Source of the DNA: Paenibacillus terrigena DSM 21567
Lineage (GTDB): Bacteria > Bacillota > Bacilli > Paenibacillales > Paenibacillaceae
NCBI RefSeq assembly: GCF_000374845.1
Contig: NZ_KB895415.1
Coordinates: forward strand, 372,001-436,000
Reading direction: 5' to 3'
DNA length: 64,000 bases
Below the pieces are notes generated by a model. It did no database searches and was not told the DNA's origin. It saw only the letters and a list, made by a program, of their open reading frames with translations. Each line of letters opens with the position of its first letter. The stretch's first letter is position 1. The translations under genes were made by a program, and so were the position numbers. Of the stretch, positions 34,668 to 43,241 are shown one piece after another.

Positions 34668-35650
34668 GCCAGCATTCCCCCTCGATTTAACATCTCACGA
34701 ATTTCCCGTTTACTCATCATGGCATGCTCTGAATCGTAATACTTTAAGGTCACAGCTGGACGGCTTGAATAATATTCCTGCAAACCTGCAATCTCAAAGG
34801 AAGGTAAGATCACGTAATAGTGTTCATCGAGATCAATCGCATAGCGGCTCTCAAACTCAGAGATCAGAATCTCATTCAGTCGTTCTCCAGGACGTGCTCC
34901 GGTCTCGCGAATCGATATCGTCGATGTAGCTAAATCTTCAATTAATACTTGAGCGAGATCTTTAATATGGCATGAAGGCATTTTGGTAACGAAAATCTCA
35001 CCCCCCCTGCTGTCGACCGTTGCTTTAAGAAGGAGCTCTATTGCATCACTAACCGTCAGGAAAAACCGCGTCATCCTAACATCGGTCAGACCCACTTCCA
35101 AACCTTGCTCAATCCGCTGTCTGAAAATCGGAACAACACTTCCCACCGAACCAAGGACATTCCCGCTTCGTACACATACGAATTGCGTGTTCCCCTCTCT
35201 TACGTTCGCATGGATCATCAGCTTCTCCCCGAGCGCTTTGGTCATGCCATAAGTATTGGAGGGGTGCGATGCCTTGTCGGTCGACACATAAACCACTTTC
35301 TTCACTAGGTTCGTGATCGCAGCTTGGATGACATTCTGCGTACCAAGCACATTCGTCTTGAAGGCCTGATCGGGCTGCTGCTCACAGATGGGTACATGCT
35401 TCAAAGCGGCTAAGTGATAGACAATATCGACTTGATGGCATGCCTGCATCAGTTCATCTTGATCACGAATATCCCCGATGATAAATGTCAAAGCTGGGTG
35501 ATGCTGAAATTGCTGCTTCATTTCCACTTGAAGTGATTCATTGCGAGAGAATATTCGGATCTCCTTCGGGGATTTATCGAGTAATTTACGAACAAGCTCT
35601 TGTCCCCATGAGCCTGTCCCTCCTGTAATTAGTATCGTGTGGTTCTTCAT
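34664..35650 (-). CDS. UDP-N-acetylglucosamine 4,6-dehydratase-like SDR (PseB/CapD type)
   Basis: 328 residues, extended short-chain dehydrogenase. The NAD-binding motif is TGGTGSWG, and the active site is STDKASHPSNTYGMTK with the YxxxK pair. LAALKHVPICE and RSGNVLGSVGSVVPIF are typical of the PseB/FlaA1 branch that turns UDP-GlcNAc into 4-keto-6-deoxy sugars. The product probably feeds the next gene, a MurG-type transferase, though this pairing is not established. RBS ATATGGAGGACTGAACG precedes the ATG. Upstream lies a region with two palindromes. Confidence 0.85.
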   Translation of the reverse strand: MKNHTILITGGTGSWGQELVRKLLDKSPKEIRIFSRNESLQVEMKQQFQHHPALTFIIGDIRDQDELMQACHQVDIVYHLAALKHVPICEQQPDQAFKTNVLGTQNVIQAAITNLVKKVVYVSTDKASHPSNTYGMTKALGEKLMIHANVREGNTQFVCVRSGNVLGSVGSVVPIFRQRIEQGLEVGLTDVRMTRFFLTVSDAIELLLKATVDSRGGEIFVTKMPSCHIKDLAQVLIEDLATSTISIRETGARPGERLNEILISEFESRYAIDLDEHYYVILPSFEIAGLQEYYSSRPAVTLKYYDSEHAMMSKREIREMLNRGGMLA

Positions 35651-35697
35651 CGTTCAGTCCTCCATATATCTTAAAATCCATCTTGGTTACTCCAATA

Positions 35698-35712
35698 CAT
35701 CGTATAACGATG
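35698..35712. promoter_or_regulatory. Palindrome with ATA centre, proximal
   Basis: CATCGT-ATA-ACGATG is a perfect inverted repeat, 48 bases upstream of the dehydratase start. A half copy (ACATCGTA) occurs at 35767-35774. It may be an operator downstream of a promoter TTGTAT-17-TATCCT on the minus strand. Confidence 0.4.
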
Positions 35713-35785
35713 CAGATGAGTAAAAAAATATCTTGTCCAATCATGCTAAGAGGATAACACAATATACATCGTAATACAAGGTACT

Positions 35786-35806
35786 AAGTTATACATAGTA
35801 TAACTT
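35786..35806. promoter_or_regulatory. Palindrome with ATA centre, distal
   Basis: Nine-base perfect arms AAGTTATAC and GTATAACTT around ATA. It stands just upstream of the possible -35 of the dehydratase promoter and is a good operator candidate for a dimeric regulator. No regulator gene is adjacent on this side. Confidence 0.5.
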
Positions 35807-35836
35807 TCCAGCATAACAGCTGTTTCACCTTCATAT

Positions 35837-35866
35837 AAAAAAGGCCTTGCCCCTAGCGGCAAAGCC
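35837..35866 (-). terminator. Terminator of the PhyH gene
   Basis: Arms GGCCTTGCC and GGCAAAGCC, followed on the minus strand by a run of six T residues. Confidence 0.8.
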
Positions 35867-35878
35867 CTCACTTTGATC

Positions 35879-36715
35879 TTATCTTTTATACATAACCGGG
35901 AAATAGTCATTCGCGAAAGGTTGCCCATTCACAGGACGCGGTCCAAGCAATCGGATGTTACTGTGGACTTGAATGCCATCACGGTAACCCGTTCCTCCCT
36001 TCATTACATGCGCAACGACGGACAGACGGGGATCATTCGTCATGTTCGGACCTGAACCGTGGAACGTCAGTCCATGATGGAAGCTTGCTTGACCTGCTTT
36101 GAGAATACAAGGCTCTTCGACCCAGTCACGGCCTCCCGCATATTTCTGCTTCAATTGATCCATGTCTTGATTGAAGAAAGAGTTGCTATCCGGGATAAGC
36201 CCCCACTTATGGGATCCCAAGATCGTCATCATGCCGCCGTTCGTTAAATCCGTGTCTTGAAGTGCGATCCACACTGTAATCATGTCAGGCGTGTCCGAGC
36301 ACTGCCAGTAGGCATAGTCTTGGTGCCAGCCAACATTACCGGACGCAGTAGTCTTGTCCCCAGTACCCGGCTTATAAATAACTTGATCATGCCAAAGACG
36401 AATTTCATTCGCTTCAAGCAAGTCAGCGCAAAGCTCTCCAATGAAAGGATCTGTAACGACCTTGTGTACCTCGTCATTAATCCACCAGCCGTTATCAAAT
36501 TTCCGTAACGCATCAGGATTGTCGCTGAGATAGAGTGGATGCATCGGCTCCCCATTTCCGTCGAACTGTCCAGACCAAATCCGTTCATGCGCCTGGCGCA
36601 GACGTTCGATTTGCTCGTCGTCGATCAGCTTCGGACTGATCCAGTACCCGTCCCGATTGAACGTTTCCTTATCCTCTGCCGTAATTGTATACTGACGTTC
36701 TGCTTGTAAAGTCAA
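35879..36715 (-). CDS. Phytanoyl-CoA dioxygenase (PhyH) family protein
   Basis: 278 residues, an iron(II)/2-oxoglutarate oxygenase. The metal triad is visible as HQD in GWHQDYAYW and the distal His in FHHGLTFHGSGPN; the 2-oxoglutarate-binding Arg is in the following strand (NDPRLSVV). The family hydroxylates many small molecules, so the substrate cannot be told. I place the start at TTG (36713-36715) because GGAGGAGGAGATTTCA stands right before it; an ATG at 36748 would put that site inside the gene. It is divergent from an AraC regulator and monocistronic. Confidence 0.87.
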   Translation of the reverse strand: MTLQAERQYTITAEDKETFNRDGYWISPKLIDDEQIERLRQAHERIWSGQFDGNGEPMHPLYLSDNPDALRKFDNGWWINDEVHKVVTDPFIGELCADLLEANEIRLWHDQVIYKPGTGDKTTASGNVGWHQDYAYWQCSDTPDMITVWIALQDTDLTNGGMMTILGSHKWGLIPDSNSFFNQDMDQLKQKYAGGRDWVEEPCILKAGQASFHHGLTFHGSGPNMTNDPRLSVVAHVMKGGTGYRDGIQVHSNIRLLGPRPVNGQPFANDYFPVMYKR

Positions 36716-36769
36716 TGAAATCTCCTCCTCCAATGTGATTAACCTCATATTAACCGCTCATGACATCAT

Positions 36770-36798
36770 TTGACGTTCACAAGATTACAAAGTAGGAT
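36770..36798 (+). promoter_or_regulatory. Promoter of the AraC regulator gene
   Basis: TTGACG, 17 bases, TAGGAT. Transcription would begin near 36805, which leaves an ATG at 36808 almost leaderless but gives the TTG at 36847 a normal leader and ribosome binding site. Confidence 0.5.
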
Positions 36799-36846
36799 GA
36801 GAAACAAATGAACATACACAGAAACATGATTAAAGGAGAGGATCGC

Positions 36847-37722
36847 TTGCTTCGCTGGGCCTACAATATCGAAATCAATCCCCCCATCCCGTTGGTACCT
36901 GAATTCGTCATGTTCGGAAGCGATGAAATTCGTAAAGCGCTGCCGCTCTTCGAGCATGAACACCCGGGATGTTACGAATTCGTCCTTATTGAGCGTGGAA
37001 AAGCCAGTTGGGAACTGGGGGATTGCATATACGAGACGCAAGCTGGTGACGTATTCCATACACGCCCTGGAGAGAAACATCGTGGCGGCTTCGACGTGAT
37101 CGAGCCTTGCAAATTCTGGTGGTTCATTGTAACCGCCCCCCATCATCAAGGCTGGCTTCGACTCTCATCGGAGGAGAGCCGGATCATCGAACAATCGCTC
37201 GCACGATTGCCAAGAGTCGTTCAGGTCGGATTGAACCCTGTTGATTCGTTGAAGAGGTTCAAGAAAGCGCTGATGGATAGCAGTCCGATGCGAAGCATCT
37301 CGGTACGCCATGCACTGGTTGATTTGATGCTGACCATGACACAGCCCGTCACCGGCACCCGGACCGTCGCAGATGATCTATTGTGTCAATTCGATCGGCT
37401 TATCGCCAAAATCAATCAAGAACCAGAATGGCGGCCTTCCGTCGAAGAGTTGGCCGCGTCCACAGGCGTCAGCGCTTCCCACTTCTACCGTACCTTTCAG
37501 GAATATACCGGTGAACCGCCCATCACGTTCATCGAACGGCTTCGGGTGAAGGCCGCTTGCCGCCTACTTACGGAAACCCAAGATTCCGTTACGGAGATTA
37601 CCTATCGGTTAGGTTATCAATCCAGTCAACATTTTGCTACGGTATTCAAGCGTTGGGTCGGCGTGACCCCCACCCAGTGGCGGAAGACCCGCAGCGGCAG
37701 CCAGCCGCCACAAACCAACTAA
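36847..37722 (+). CDS. AraC-family regulator with cupin sensor domain
   Basis: 291 residues. A cupin-like N-terminal half (FEHEHPGCYEFVLIERGKAS, then AGDVFHTRPGEKHRGGF) should bind a small ligand; the C-terminal 100 residues are the AraC double helix-turn-helix (SASHFYRTFQEYTGEPP and YQSSQHFATVFKRWVG). The start is taken as TTG at 36847 because TAAAGGAGAGG stands eight bases before it; an ATG at 36808 has only GGATGAG. It is divergent from the PhyH gene, which it may control, and ends near the GH3 cluster on the other strand. The inducer is unknown. Confidence 0.88.
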   Translation: MLRWAYNIEINPPIPLVPEFVMFGSDEIRKALPLFEHEHPGCYEFVLIERGKASWELGDCIYETQAGDVFHTRPGEKHRGGFDVIEPCKFWWFIVTAPHHQGWLRLSSEESRIIEQSLARLPRVVQVGLNPVDSLKRFKKALMDSSPMRSISVRHALVDLMLTMTQPVTGTRTVADDLLCQFDRLIAKINQEPEWRPSVEELAASTGVSASHFYRTFQEYTGEPPITFIERLRVKAACRLLTETQDSVTEITYRLGYQSSQHFATVFKRWVGVTPTQWRKTRSGSQPPQTN

Positions 37723-37780
37723 CCGTGATGACGCATGGGAATTGTCTGACGCAAATTCGCATGCTGCGTGCCAAAGAATA

Positions 37781-37846
37781 GAACATGAAAAAGATCGCCC
37801 TGCACCTTGCAAAACAAGGGCGAGAGCGATCTTTAATTTCACTTTG
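37781..37846. terminator. Bidirectional terminator, duplicated at 43091-43158
   Basis: Arms AAGATCGC and GCGATCTT with an inner CTTG/CAAG stem separate the convergent AraC and GH3 genes. The surrounding 66 bases, from GAACATGAAAA to TTTCACTTTG, recur at 43091-43158 in the same orientation with few differences. Confidence 0.8.
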
Positions 37847-37879
37847 TACAACTTTTCCTCAATGACAACATCGTAGCTA

Positions 37880-40165
37880 TTAGCAGCGTACTTTCCGGTA
37901 TTTCGCCGTTCGGGCATCCTCAATGATACCGCTCCAATTCAATCCGAAGCCGAAATCATATACATTGCCTTCCGTATCTACATGGCACGTCATATCGTGC
38001 GGTACGTCTTCGAATTGTTCCTCAACCGTCTCCATGTTCGCCGGCATCTGGAACGGCAGCAAGGCGGAAGGTTCGAAAGAACCTGTCAGAACTTCCATAA
38101 TCGCTTGAATCTTCACGCCAAAGTTCGTGATGATGGCATCGGCCGCCGCTTCAAACTCCGCAACGATGGTCGGATTCGACTGCATGATGGACACAATGAC
38201 CGGCTTGCCTTTCATCTTCTCCTTCGTTTCGAGAATCGCGTCCAAATCGTGCGCATTGTGTGTCGTGACCGTCTTGCCTTTATACGTGCGATTCAACACA
38301 TCGTTTTCCCTCGGGTCGCCGGCTATGCTGCGTTCGCGGGCAAGGTCGGCGGTATACGGACGGTATTGCAGGCTGATCGGCACATAGCCATTCCCGCCTT
38401 GGTCTGCTTCTTTCTGGCTGTAGCCGATGCCCGAGTTCGGATTTTTGATGAATACGAGTCCGAAGTCGGCCTCTTCCGGCGTATCGGTCACATCAAAGTA
38501 ATCGGCTACGACGCTCAGATCGACGGGATACTCTAATTTCTCCGGCGTAGGCATGCCAACCCAGTTTTCCCCGGCAGGTAAATACCGCTTTGGAATGTAG
38601 ACTTTCTTGCGCTCTTTGATCGGAAGGAGCTGTCCCTTGTTTTTCAGAAGAACGATCGATTTCAGCTGCGCTTCAAAGCCTGCGTCTACGAACTCGGCAC
38701 AACCAACGATCTTTTGGCTTTCCTCAGGCTGCAGGTAAGGATTCTCGAAAAGGCCTGGACGGAAGATGTTCAGCAGCAGCCGTACCGCCGACTTCTCAAA
38801 ACGAGCTCGCATAAACGCTTTCCCGTGCTCTTTTACGCCCATTTGATAGGCTTCCAGTACCGGACCCGCATCGTTGTTACCGCCGAATTGGTCAACGCCT
38901 GCCATAATCAGCTTATAGTGCCGTTCCGCAACGGAAAGATGCTCAACCCCCCACGACTTGCCGCAAAGAACAGAGCCTTTGCGATCGCTTTCATCGTTCG
39001 TAATTCCCCAATCCGTACATACAACGCCATCATAACCATATTTTTCGCGAAGTAAATCAGTAATTAAATAACGGTTGTAAGAATTGCCGACGTTCTCTCC
39101 ATTTGTCTTATCCTGTTCGTACGAGATGGTATAATAAGGCATTACGGCCGATGCAAGTCCTGTCTTGCCTTCCAGTTGGAAAGCGCCTTCAAGGAACGGT
39201 TTCAAATGCTCCTCGAAGTTGTTCCCCGGATATACGGCATACTTCCCGCAGCTGAAATGCGCATCTCTTCCGCCTTCACCTGAGCCTCCACCCGGCCAAT
39301 GCTTCACCATCGCATTTACGCTATCATTCCCCCAACCGTCTGTCAGTTCGTGTTCTCCTTCGGTCGTCTGGAAGCCGTCTACATAAGCCCGAGCCATATC
39401 GGTGGACAATTTCGGGTCCTCACCGAACGTGCCGTTAAAACGGTGCCAGCGCGGATCGGTGGCGATATCGATTTGCGGCGACAATGCAGTCGCCATGCCG
39501 AGTGCACGGTATTCTTTCGATGCGATTTCTCCGAATTGACGGGTGATCGCCGGATCGAAAGTAGCCGCAAGTCCGAGCGTTTCTGGCCAGAATGACACAC
39601 GGGACGTCGAAGCTGCACCGGCATTGAACTCGGAACTTGCGTCGAAGCCGTGACGCGGGTCGGAGCTGTTGTTCACCGGAATACCGAAGCCGCTCCCCTC
39701 CGCGACGGCCTGCAGCCGGTTGTTCCAGCGTGCCGACGATTCAGCGTTTTCTACCATCATGATCAGGAAATGACGAAGATGGGTCTGTACCAGGAATGCA
39801 AGCTGCTCGTCCGTCAAGTCCCAGGGCTTGGCGCCGCTCTCTTCATAAGTTTTACCAGCGTACGATCCTCCGAACCACCCGCCACTTCTTGCTGGAATGT
39901 TCTGATGGGTACTATACAGCATCAATCCTGCGATTTCTTCGATGGAGAGTCTGGATGCCAAATCCTTGGCACGCTCCTCAACTGGCAGCCGCCAGTCTTC
40001 GTACGGCTTCAAGACACCGTCTTTGCTTGTGTTCTTAAAATATAAGCCGTCCTTCTCGATGATCCGAACCCCAGATGCGGTCGAATACCCCAGCGTGGGT
40101 CCATTTTCATTGCGGATATATTGAATGGTCGGCTCGTAGTGTAAAGCAGTTTCGCGGTTTGACAT
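37880..40165 (-). CDS. Glycoside hydrolase family 3 beta-glycosidase
   Basis: 761 residues without signal peptide, so cytoplasmic. The (alpha/beta)8 domain has VKHWPGGGSGEGG and the nucleophile Asp in GVVCTDWG; the second domain follows (KSIVLLKNKGQLLPI to DFGFGLNWSG). A fibronectin-like third domain of many GH3 enzymes is missing: the protein stops soon after the second domain. The enzyme likely cuts a beta-linked gluco- or xylo-oligosaccharide; exact specificity cannot be read. It follows an MFS transporter gene by 30 bases with AGGTAGGATTC as ribosome binding site, so import and hydrolysis are linked. Confidence 0.92.
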   Translation of the reverse strand: MSNRETALHYEPTIQYIRNENGPTLGYSTASGVRIIEKDGLYFKNTSKDGVLKPYEDWRLPVEERAKDLASRLSIEEIAGLMLYSTHQNIPARSGGWFGGSYAGKTYEESGAKPWDLTDEQLAFLVQTHLRHFLIMMVENAESSARWNNRLQAVAEGSGFGIPVNNSSDPRHGFDASSEFNAGAASTSRVSFWPETLGLAATFDPAITRQFGEIASKEYRALGMATALSPQIDIATDPRWHRFNGTFGEDPKLSTDMARAYVDGFQTTEGEHELTDGWGNDSVNAMVKHWPGGGSGEGGRDAHFSCGKYAVYPGNNFEEHLKPFLEGAFQLEGKTGLASAVMPYYTISYEQDKTNGENVGNSYNRYLITDLLREKYGYDGVVCTDWGITNDESDRKGSVLCGKSWGVEHLSVAERHYKLIMAGVDQFGGNNDAGPVLEAYQMGVKEHGKAFMRARFEKSAVRLLLNIFRPGLFENPYLQPEESQKIVGCAEFVDAGFEAQLKSIVLLKNKGQLLPIKERKKVYIPKRYLPAGENWVGMPTPEKLEYPVDLSVVADYFDVTDTPEEADFGLVFIKNPNSGIGYSQKEADQGGNGYVPISLQYRPYTADLARERSIAGDPRENDVLNRTYKGKTVTTHNAHDLDAILETKEKMKGKPVIVSIMQSNPTIVAEFEAAADAIITNFGVKIQAIMEVLTGSFEPSALLPFQMPANMETVEEQFEDVPHDMTCHVDTEGNVYDFGFGLNWSGIIEDARTAKYRKVRC

Positions 40166-40195
40166 GAATGAATCCTACCTTTCATTTTTCAAATG

Positions 40196-41497
40196 TTATA
40201 TCCCTTTTGACTCTAGAGCGGCACTCAGATGCTGCTTCTCCGGCCCGAATGGTTCCCCAATTTCGGGCAGCGGCCTTGTTGCAAGGATGCCGGCAAGGAG
40301 GCAAGCAGCAAGTGCGATGTAGAAGAATGTCCATCCGCCTATGCCCAGCAGCAGAGGGGCAATCGCTGGTACAATCGATTGAGGAAGCGTATTCGCAACA
40401 TTCATCAGTCCGAAATCTTTGGCAGAGTCTTCTTTGCGCGGCAATATTCGGGCAACTAACGCCATATCTACTGCCGAGAAGCATCCGGTGCCAAGACCCT
40501 TAATGACGGTAGCAATGACGAAGGCCGAGTAATTCGGGATGAACGCGAATATTAAGGCACCGATCATCACGATAACACCAGAACCGTAAAGGAACGGTTT
40601 TTGCTTCTTGGCTTTGTCGGATAGCATACCTCCGAGCACGCTCGTCAAAGCCATCGCGACGAGCGAAATCATTTGGAGCATGGCAACCCCTGACGTCGCC
40701 TTGGCTTCGGAATAGCCCAAGCGGTTCACAAGCATGACCGCTAAATAGACGCTGCCGCTTGACCCCATCATCAGCAGAAACTTGGACACGATAGCCCAGG
40801 TGAATTCCGGATATTTTCTCGGACTTGGATAGATGGTACCGAGCTTCTTGACGAACGGAATATGGGCTGACTTCACTTTTTCAACCGTGTGTTTCCCATC
40901 CTTAATTAAGAATGAACTGATAATCGGTCCGATGATGCCGATGATCGACAGCAGACCCCATTTCGTCATCGATGCTGAGTCTGTCATGGATGTCATCAAC
41001 ATCATTCCGAGAACAACCGCGATCGGTGTGACGAGTCCAAGAATGCCTGAGATGGTACCTTGTTTCTCAACCGGTACTTGGTCGGGAATGAGTGCAGTAA
41101 AGGCTGCCATACCGAAGTTAAAGAAAAGCTGCGCGATTGCCCATGCTGCAGCCACTTGCCAAATTTCTGTCGCCATACCGATCCACAATAAACATGCGCA
41201 GCCTATGAGCGGTCCGACGATGATCCAGGTTCGTCGGCGACCAAAGGCGACATTCGTCCGGTCGCTGATCATTCCTCCAATCGGATTGCCAATCAGCGCA
41301 AAAAATGCACCGATTCCAGCCACGATTCCAAAGGTGGACGTGTAGTCATTTGGACTGATTTCGATTATTTTGAAGGTTAACAGCAGCATTGCCGGCGTAA
41401 TGAGCGCGATCATCATGCATGCGTAACCTAATATAATACCGAAAGTCAATCTTCTAAACGGTGTTACCACGGGTCCGTAGTTTATTTCACGGTCCAT
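40196..41497 (-). CDS. MFS sugar transporter
   Basis: 433 residues with about twelve membrane helices. The loop GGMISDRTNVAFGRRRTW between helices 2 and 3 resembles the MFS branch related to GPH and sucrose/maltoside symporters. It is the first gene of a two-gene operon with the GH3 enzyme and should bring in its substrate. A perfect cre box lies 22 bases upstream, so glucose should repress it. RBS TAGGGGGCTAGAAT is placed before the ATG. A divergent AraC gene starts 280 bases away. Confidence 0.85.
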   Translation of the reverse strand: MDREINYGPVVTPFRRLTFGIILGYACMMIALITPAMLLLTFKIIEISPNDYTSTFGIVAGIGAFFALIGNPIGGMISDRTNVAFGRRRTWIIVGPLIGCACLLWIGMATEIWQVAAAWAIAQLFFNFGMAAFTALIPDQVPVEKQGTISGILGLVTPIAVVLGMMLMTSMTDSASMTKWGLLSIIGIIGPIISSFLIKDGKHTVEKVKSAHIPFVKKLGTIYPSPRKYPEFTWAIVSKFLLMMGSSGSVYLAVMLVNRLGYSEAKATSGVAMLQMISLVAMALTSVLGGMLSDKAKKQKPFLYGSGVIVMIGALIFAFIPNYSAFVIATVIKGLGTGCFSAVDMALVARILPRKEDSAKDFGLMNVANTLPQSIVPAIAPLLLGIGGWTFFYIALAACLLAGILATRPLPEIGEPFGPEKQHLSAALESKGI

Positions 41498-41518
41498 ATT
41501 CTAGCCCCCTAGTTGATG

Positions 41519-41533
41519 AGTAAACGTTTTCAT
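41519..41533 (-). promoter_or_regulatory. cre site (CcpA operator) for the MFS-GH3 operon
   Basis: The minus strand reads ATGAAAACGTTTACT, a full match to the cre consensus WTGNAANCGNWNNCW. It stands between the likely promoter and the MFS start, where CcpA acts as a roadblock. Confidence 0.75.
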
Positions 41534-41695
41534 TTCCTTCAATACCCAATTGTGAAGAATTAAAGTCACTAACCATTCGGTCTGATAGAGCTTCACCTCC
41601 TTTGAAAGATTATCGCGACGAATATTCCGTTCAGCTATTTCGCTGTCTCCTCAAATCTTCGTCTATTGACTATAACGCATGCCGAGCAACTTTTA

Positions 41696-41704
41696 TGGTA
41701 CAAT
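41696..41704 (+). promoter_or_regulatory. Extended -10 promoter of the AraC regulator gene
   Basis: TGG-TACAAT has an extended -10 but no clear -35 at the right distance (TTGACT at 41666 is 27 bases away). A very similar stretch, TGG-TATAAT followed by ACTGGTA, precedes the AraC relic at 47253. Confidence 0.45.
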
Positions 41705-41777
41705 CAAAGCATAACTGGTATAAATTTAATGCATTAACAGATTAGCAAAATTGGTGGAAAAGAGGCGAGGTGTTTCT

Positions 41778-43016
41778 ATGGAACGAACGATCGGAGATGA
41801 CGAATTATGGTTATGTAAGCTGCTTCACGACAACCTTCAGCTTCCTGTCCGTCTGCTGAAGACTGATCGCACCGTTGAAGCTGTATTCGATTCGAGGCAT
41901 GGTGCACCAGCGCATCCGCTCGATCCGGATAGCAATACGGTACCTGCAGGCATTTTCTCGGACGATTCGCCGTACGATATCCCGTGCTTTAGCAAATGGA
42001 ACGGGTTCGATCAATACGTCTGGCTGCGCTTCGGCGAATTGTCCGGCCGAGAAGGGGCAATCGTGATCGGGCCGACGGTAAGCTCGAATGTGACGGACGA
42101 GATGCTAGAAGGTTTCCTGTACGATTACCGTATATCAGGGATCTACCTCGATTCGTTGCGGGACTACTATCGGCAATTGCCCATGGGCTACCAAAAATCG
42201 ATGCTTCATGCTGGAACGTTGCTGTACTATTTGTTCTACCATAGGCCGCTCGACATAACAGAAGTAATCGACTGTAGCGTTCCATACCGCCGGCCTCATG
42301 CGTTAAACGACGAGTTGGAACAGCGTCTGATGGACAAGCGGTTAAGCTTGAGCTTCCATCATCATTTGAACCCGGAGAAGATGTTGATGCAATGTATAAA
42401 GGAAGGACGCAAAGAGGAGATCGTTCGGTATTACGACCTCATTCCGAGGGAGAATGCGGGCGTCTTGTCCCGCAGAAGCCAGCTCCGCAATGAGAAAAAT
42501 TTGGCCATCTGCGTCGTGACGCACGCCATGCAGGCCGCGATCAACGGTGGCTTGTACCCAGAGGTGGCCTTCACCGCCAGCGACCTCTGGATTCAGCATA
42601 TCGAGGAACTCCATGACGTGGAAGAGGTCGCCAAAGCCATCCAAGAGGTGTTGTTTGATTTTGCGGAACGTGTCAGCCGTCAGCGCTTTTCCCGCTGTTC
42701 CAAGCCGATCGCGGTCTGCCAGAACTATATTTTTAACCGAATCTATGAGCCAATCAAGCTGACCGAGCTTGCGGAAGTAGCCGGCGTCCATCCGGCGTAC
42801 CTGTCGAAGCTGTTCAAGCAAGAAACGGGCGTGACCGTCTCCGAATATATCCAGCGGCAGAAAGTCGAAGAAGCTAAGAAACTATTAGCTTTCTCCGACG
42901 CTTCTCCGCTTCGCGCCGCCAGCCTGCTCAATTTCCATGACCAGAGCTATTTCACGAAAGTGTTCAAGAAATATGCCGGCGTGACGCCGAAGCAATACAA
43001 GGATCGTACCGTCTAA
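41778..43016 (+). CDS. AraC-family regulator of the MFS-GH3 operon
   Basis: 412 residues. The long N-terminal part (1 to about 300) has no recognised sensor domain; its layout is like large AraC regulators of surface or sugar genes in Gram-positive bacteria. The last 100 residues are the double helix-turn-helix (HPAYLSKLFKQETGVTV and HDQSYFTKVFKKYAG). GAGGTGTTTCT stands before the ATG at 41778; an upstream in-frame ATG at 41751 would include that site. It is divergent from the MFS-GH3 operon, which it probably activates in response to the imported sugar. Confidence 0.87.
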   Translation: MERTIGDDELWLCKLLHDNLQLPVRLLKTDRTVEAVFDSRHGAPAHPLDPDSNTVPAGIFSDDSPYDIPCFSKWNGFDQYVWLRFGELSGREGAIVIGPTVSSNVTDEMLEGFLYDYRISGIYLDSLRDYYRQLPMGYQKSMLHAGTLLYYLFYHRPLDITEVIDCSVPYRRPHALNDELEQRLMDKRLSLSFHHHLNPEKMLMQCIKEGRKEEIVRYYDLIPRENAGVLSRRSQLRNEKNLAICVVTHAMQAAINGGLYPEVAFTASDLWIQHIEELHDVEEVAKAIQEVLFDFAERVSRQRFSRCSKPIAVCQNYIFNRIYEPIKLTELAEVAGVHPAYLSKLFKQETGVTVSEYIQRQKVEEAKKLLAFSDASPLRAASLLNFHDQSYFTKVFKKYAGVTPKQYKDRTV

Positions 43017-43090
43017 TCGAAAGAAACGATTGAAGAAAGCTTTGCAGATGCAAACAACTCCATGGGATATCGCCATTTACGGGGGTTACA

Positions 43091-43158
43091 GAACATGAAA
43101 AAAGATCGCCAACACCTTGCAATGCAAGCGTGAGGGCGATCTTTAATTATTTCACTTT
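43091..43158. terminator. Bidirectional terminator, second copy
   Basis: Arms AAAGATCGCC and GGCGATCTTT with inner CTTGC/GCAAG lie between the convergent AraC and HPr-like genes. Flanks match those of 37781-37846. Confidence 0.8.
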
Positions 43159-43241
43159 GACGGCATGGCGGAAGGTAATTTCCCTTGAACAACAGTCAAA
43201 CAATCTATTTCATTTGATTCATTCAAAATTAACAGCTTCAG

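Noticed and set aside
37982..38536. Long plus-strand ORF of 184 codons inside the first GH3 gene
   Set aside because: It is a shadow of the GH3 coding frame: no ribosome binding site, unlikely composition rich in Arg and His, and no domain.
37880..40165. Truncated GH3 pseudogene, because the third domain is absent
   Set aside because: The frame is intact, the catalytic residues are present, and two-domain GH3 enzymes are normal in other branches.
40833..41345. Plus-strand ORF of 170 codons opposite the MFS transporter gene
   Set aside because: Antisense to a clear twelve-helix transporter, with no start signal and no recognisable domain.
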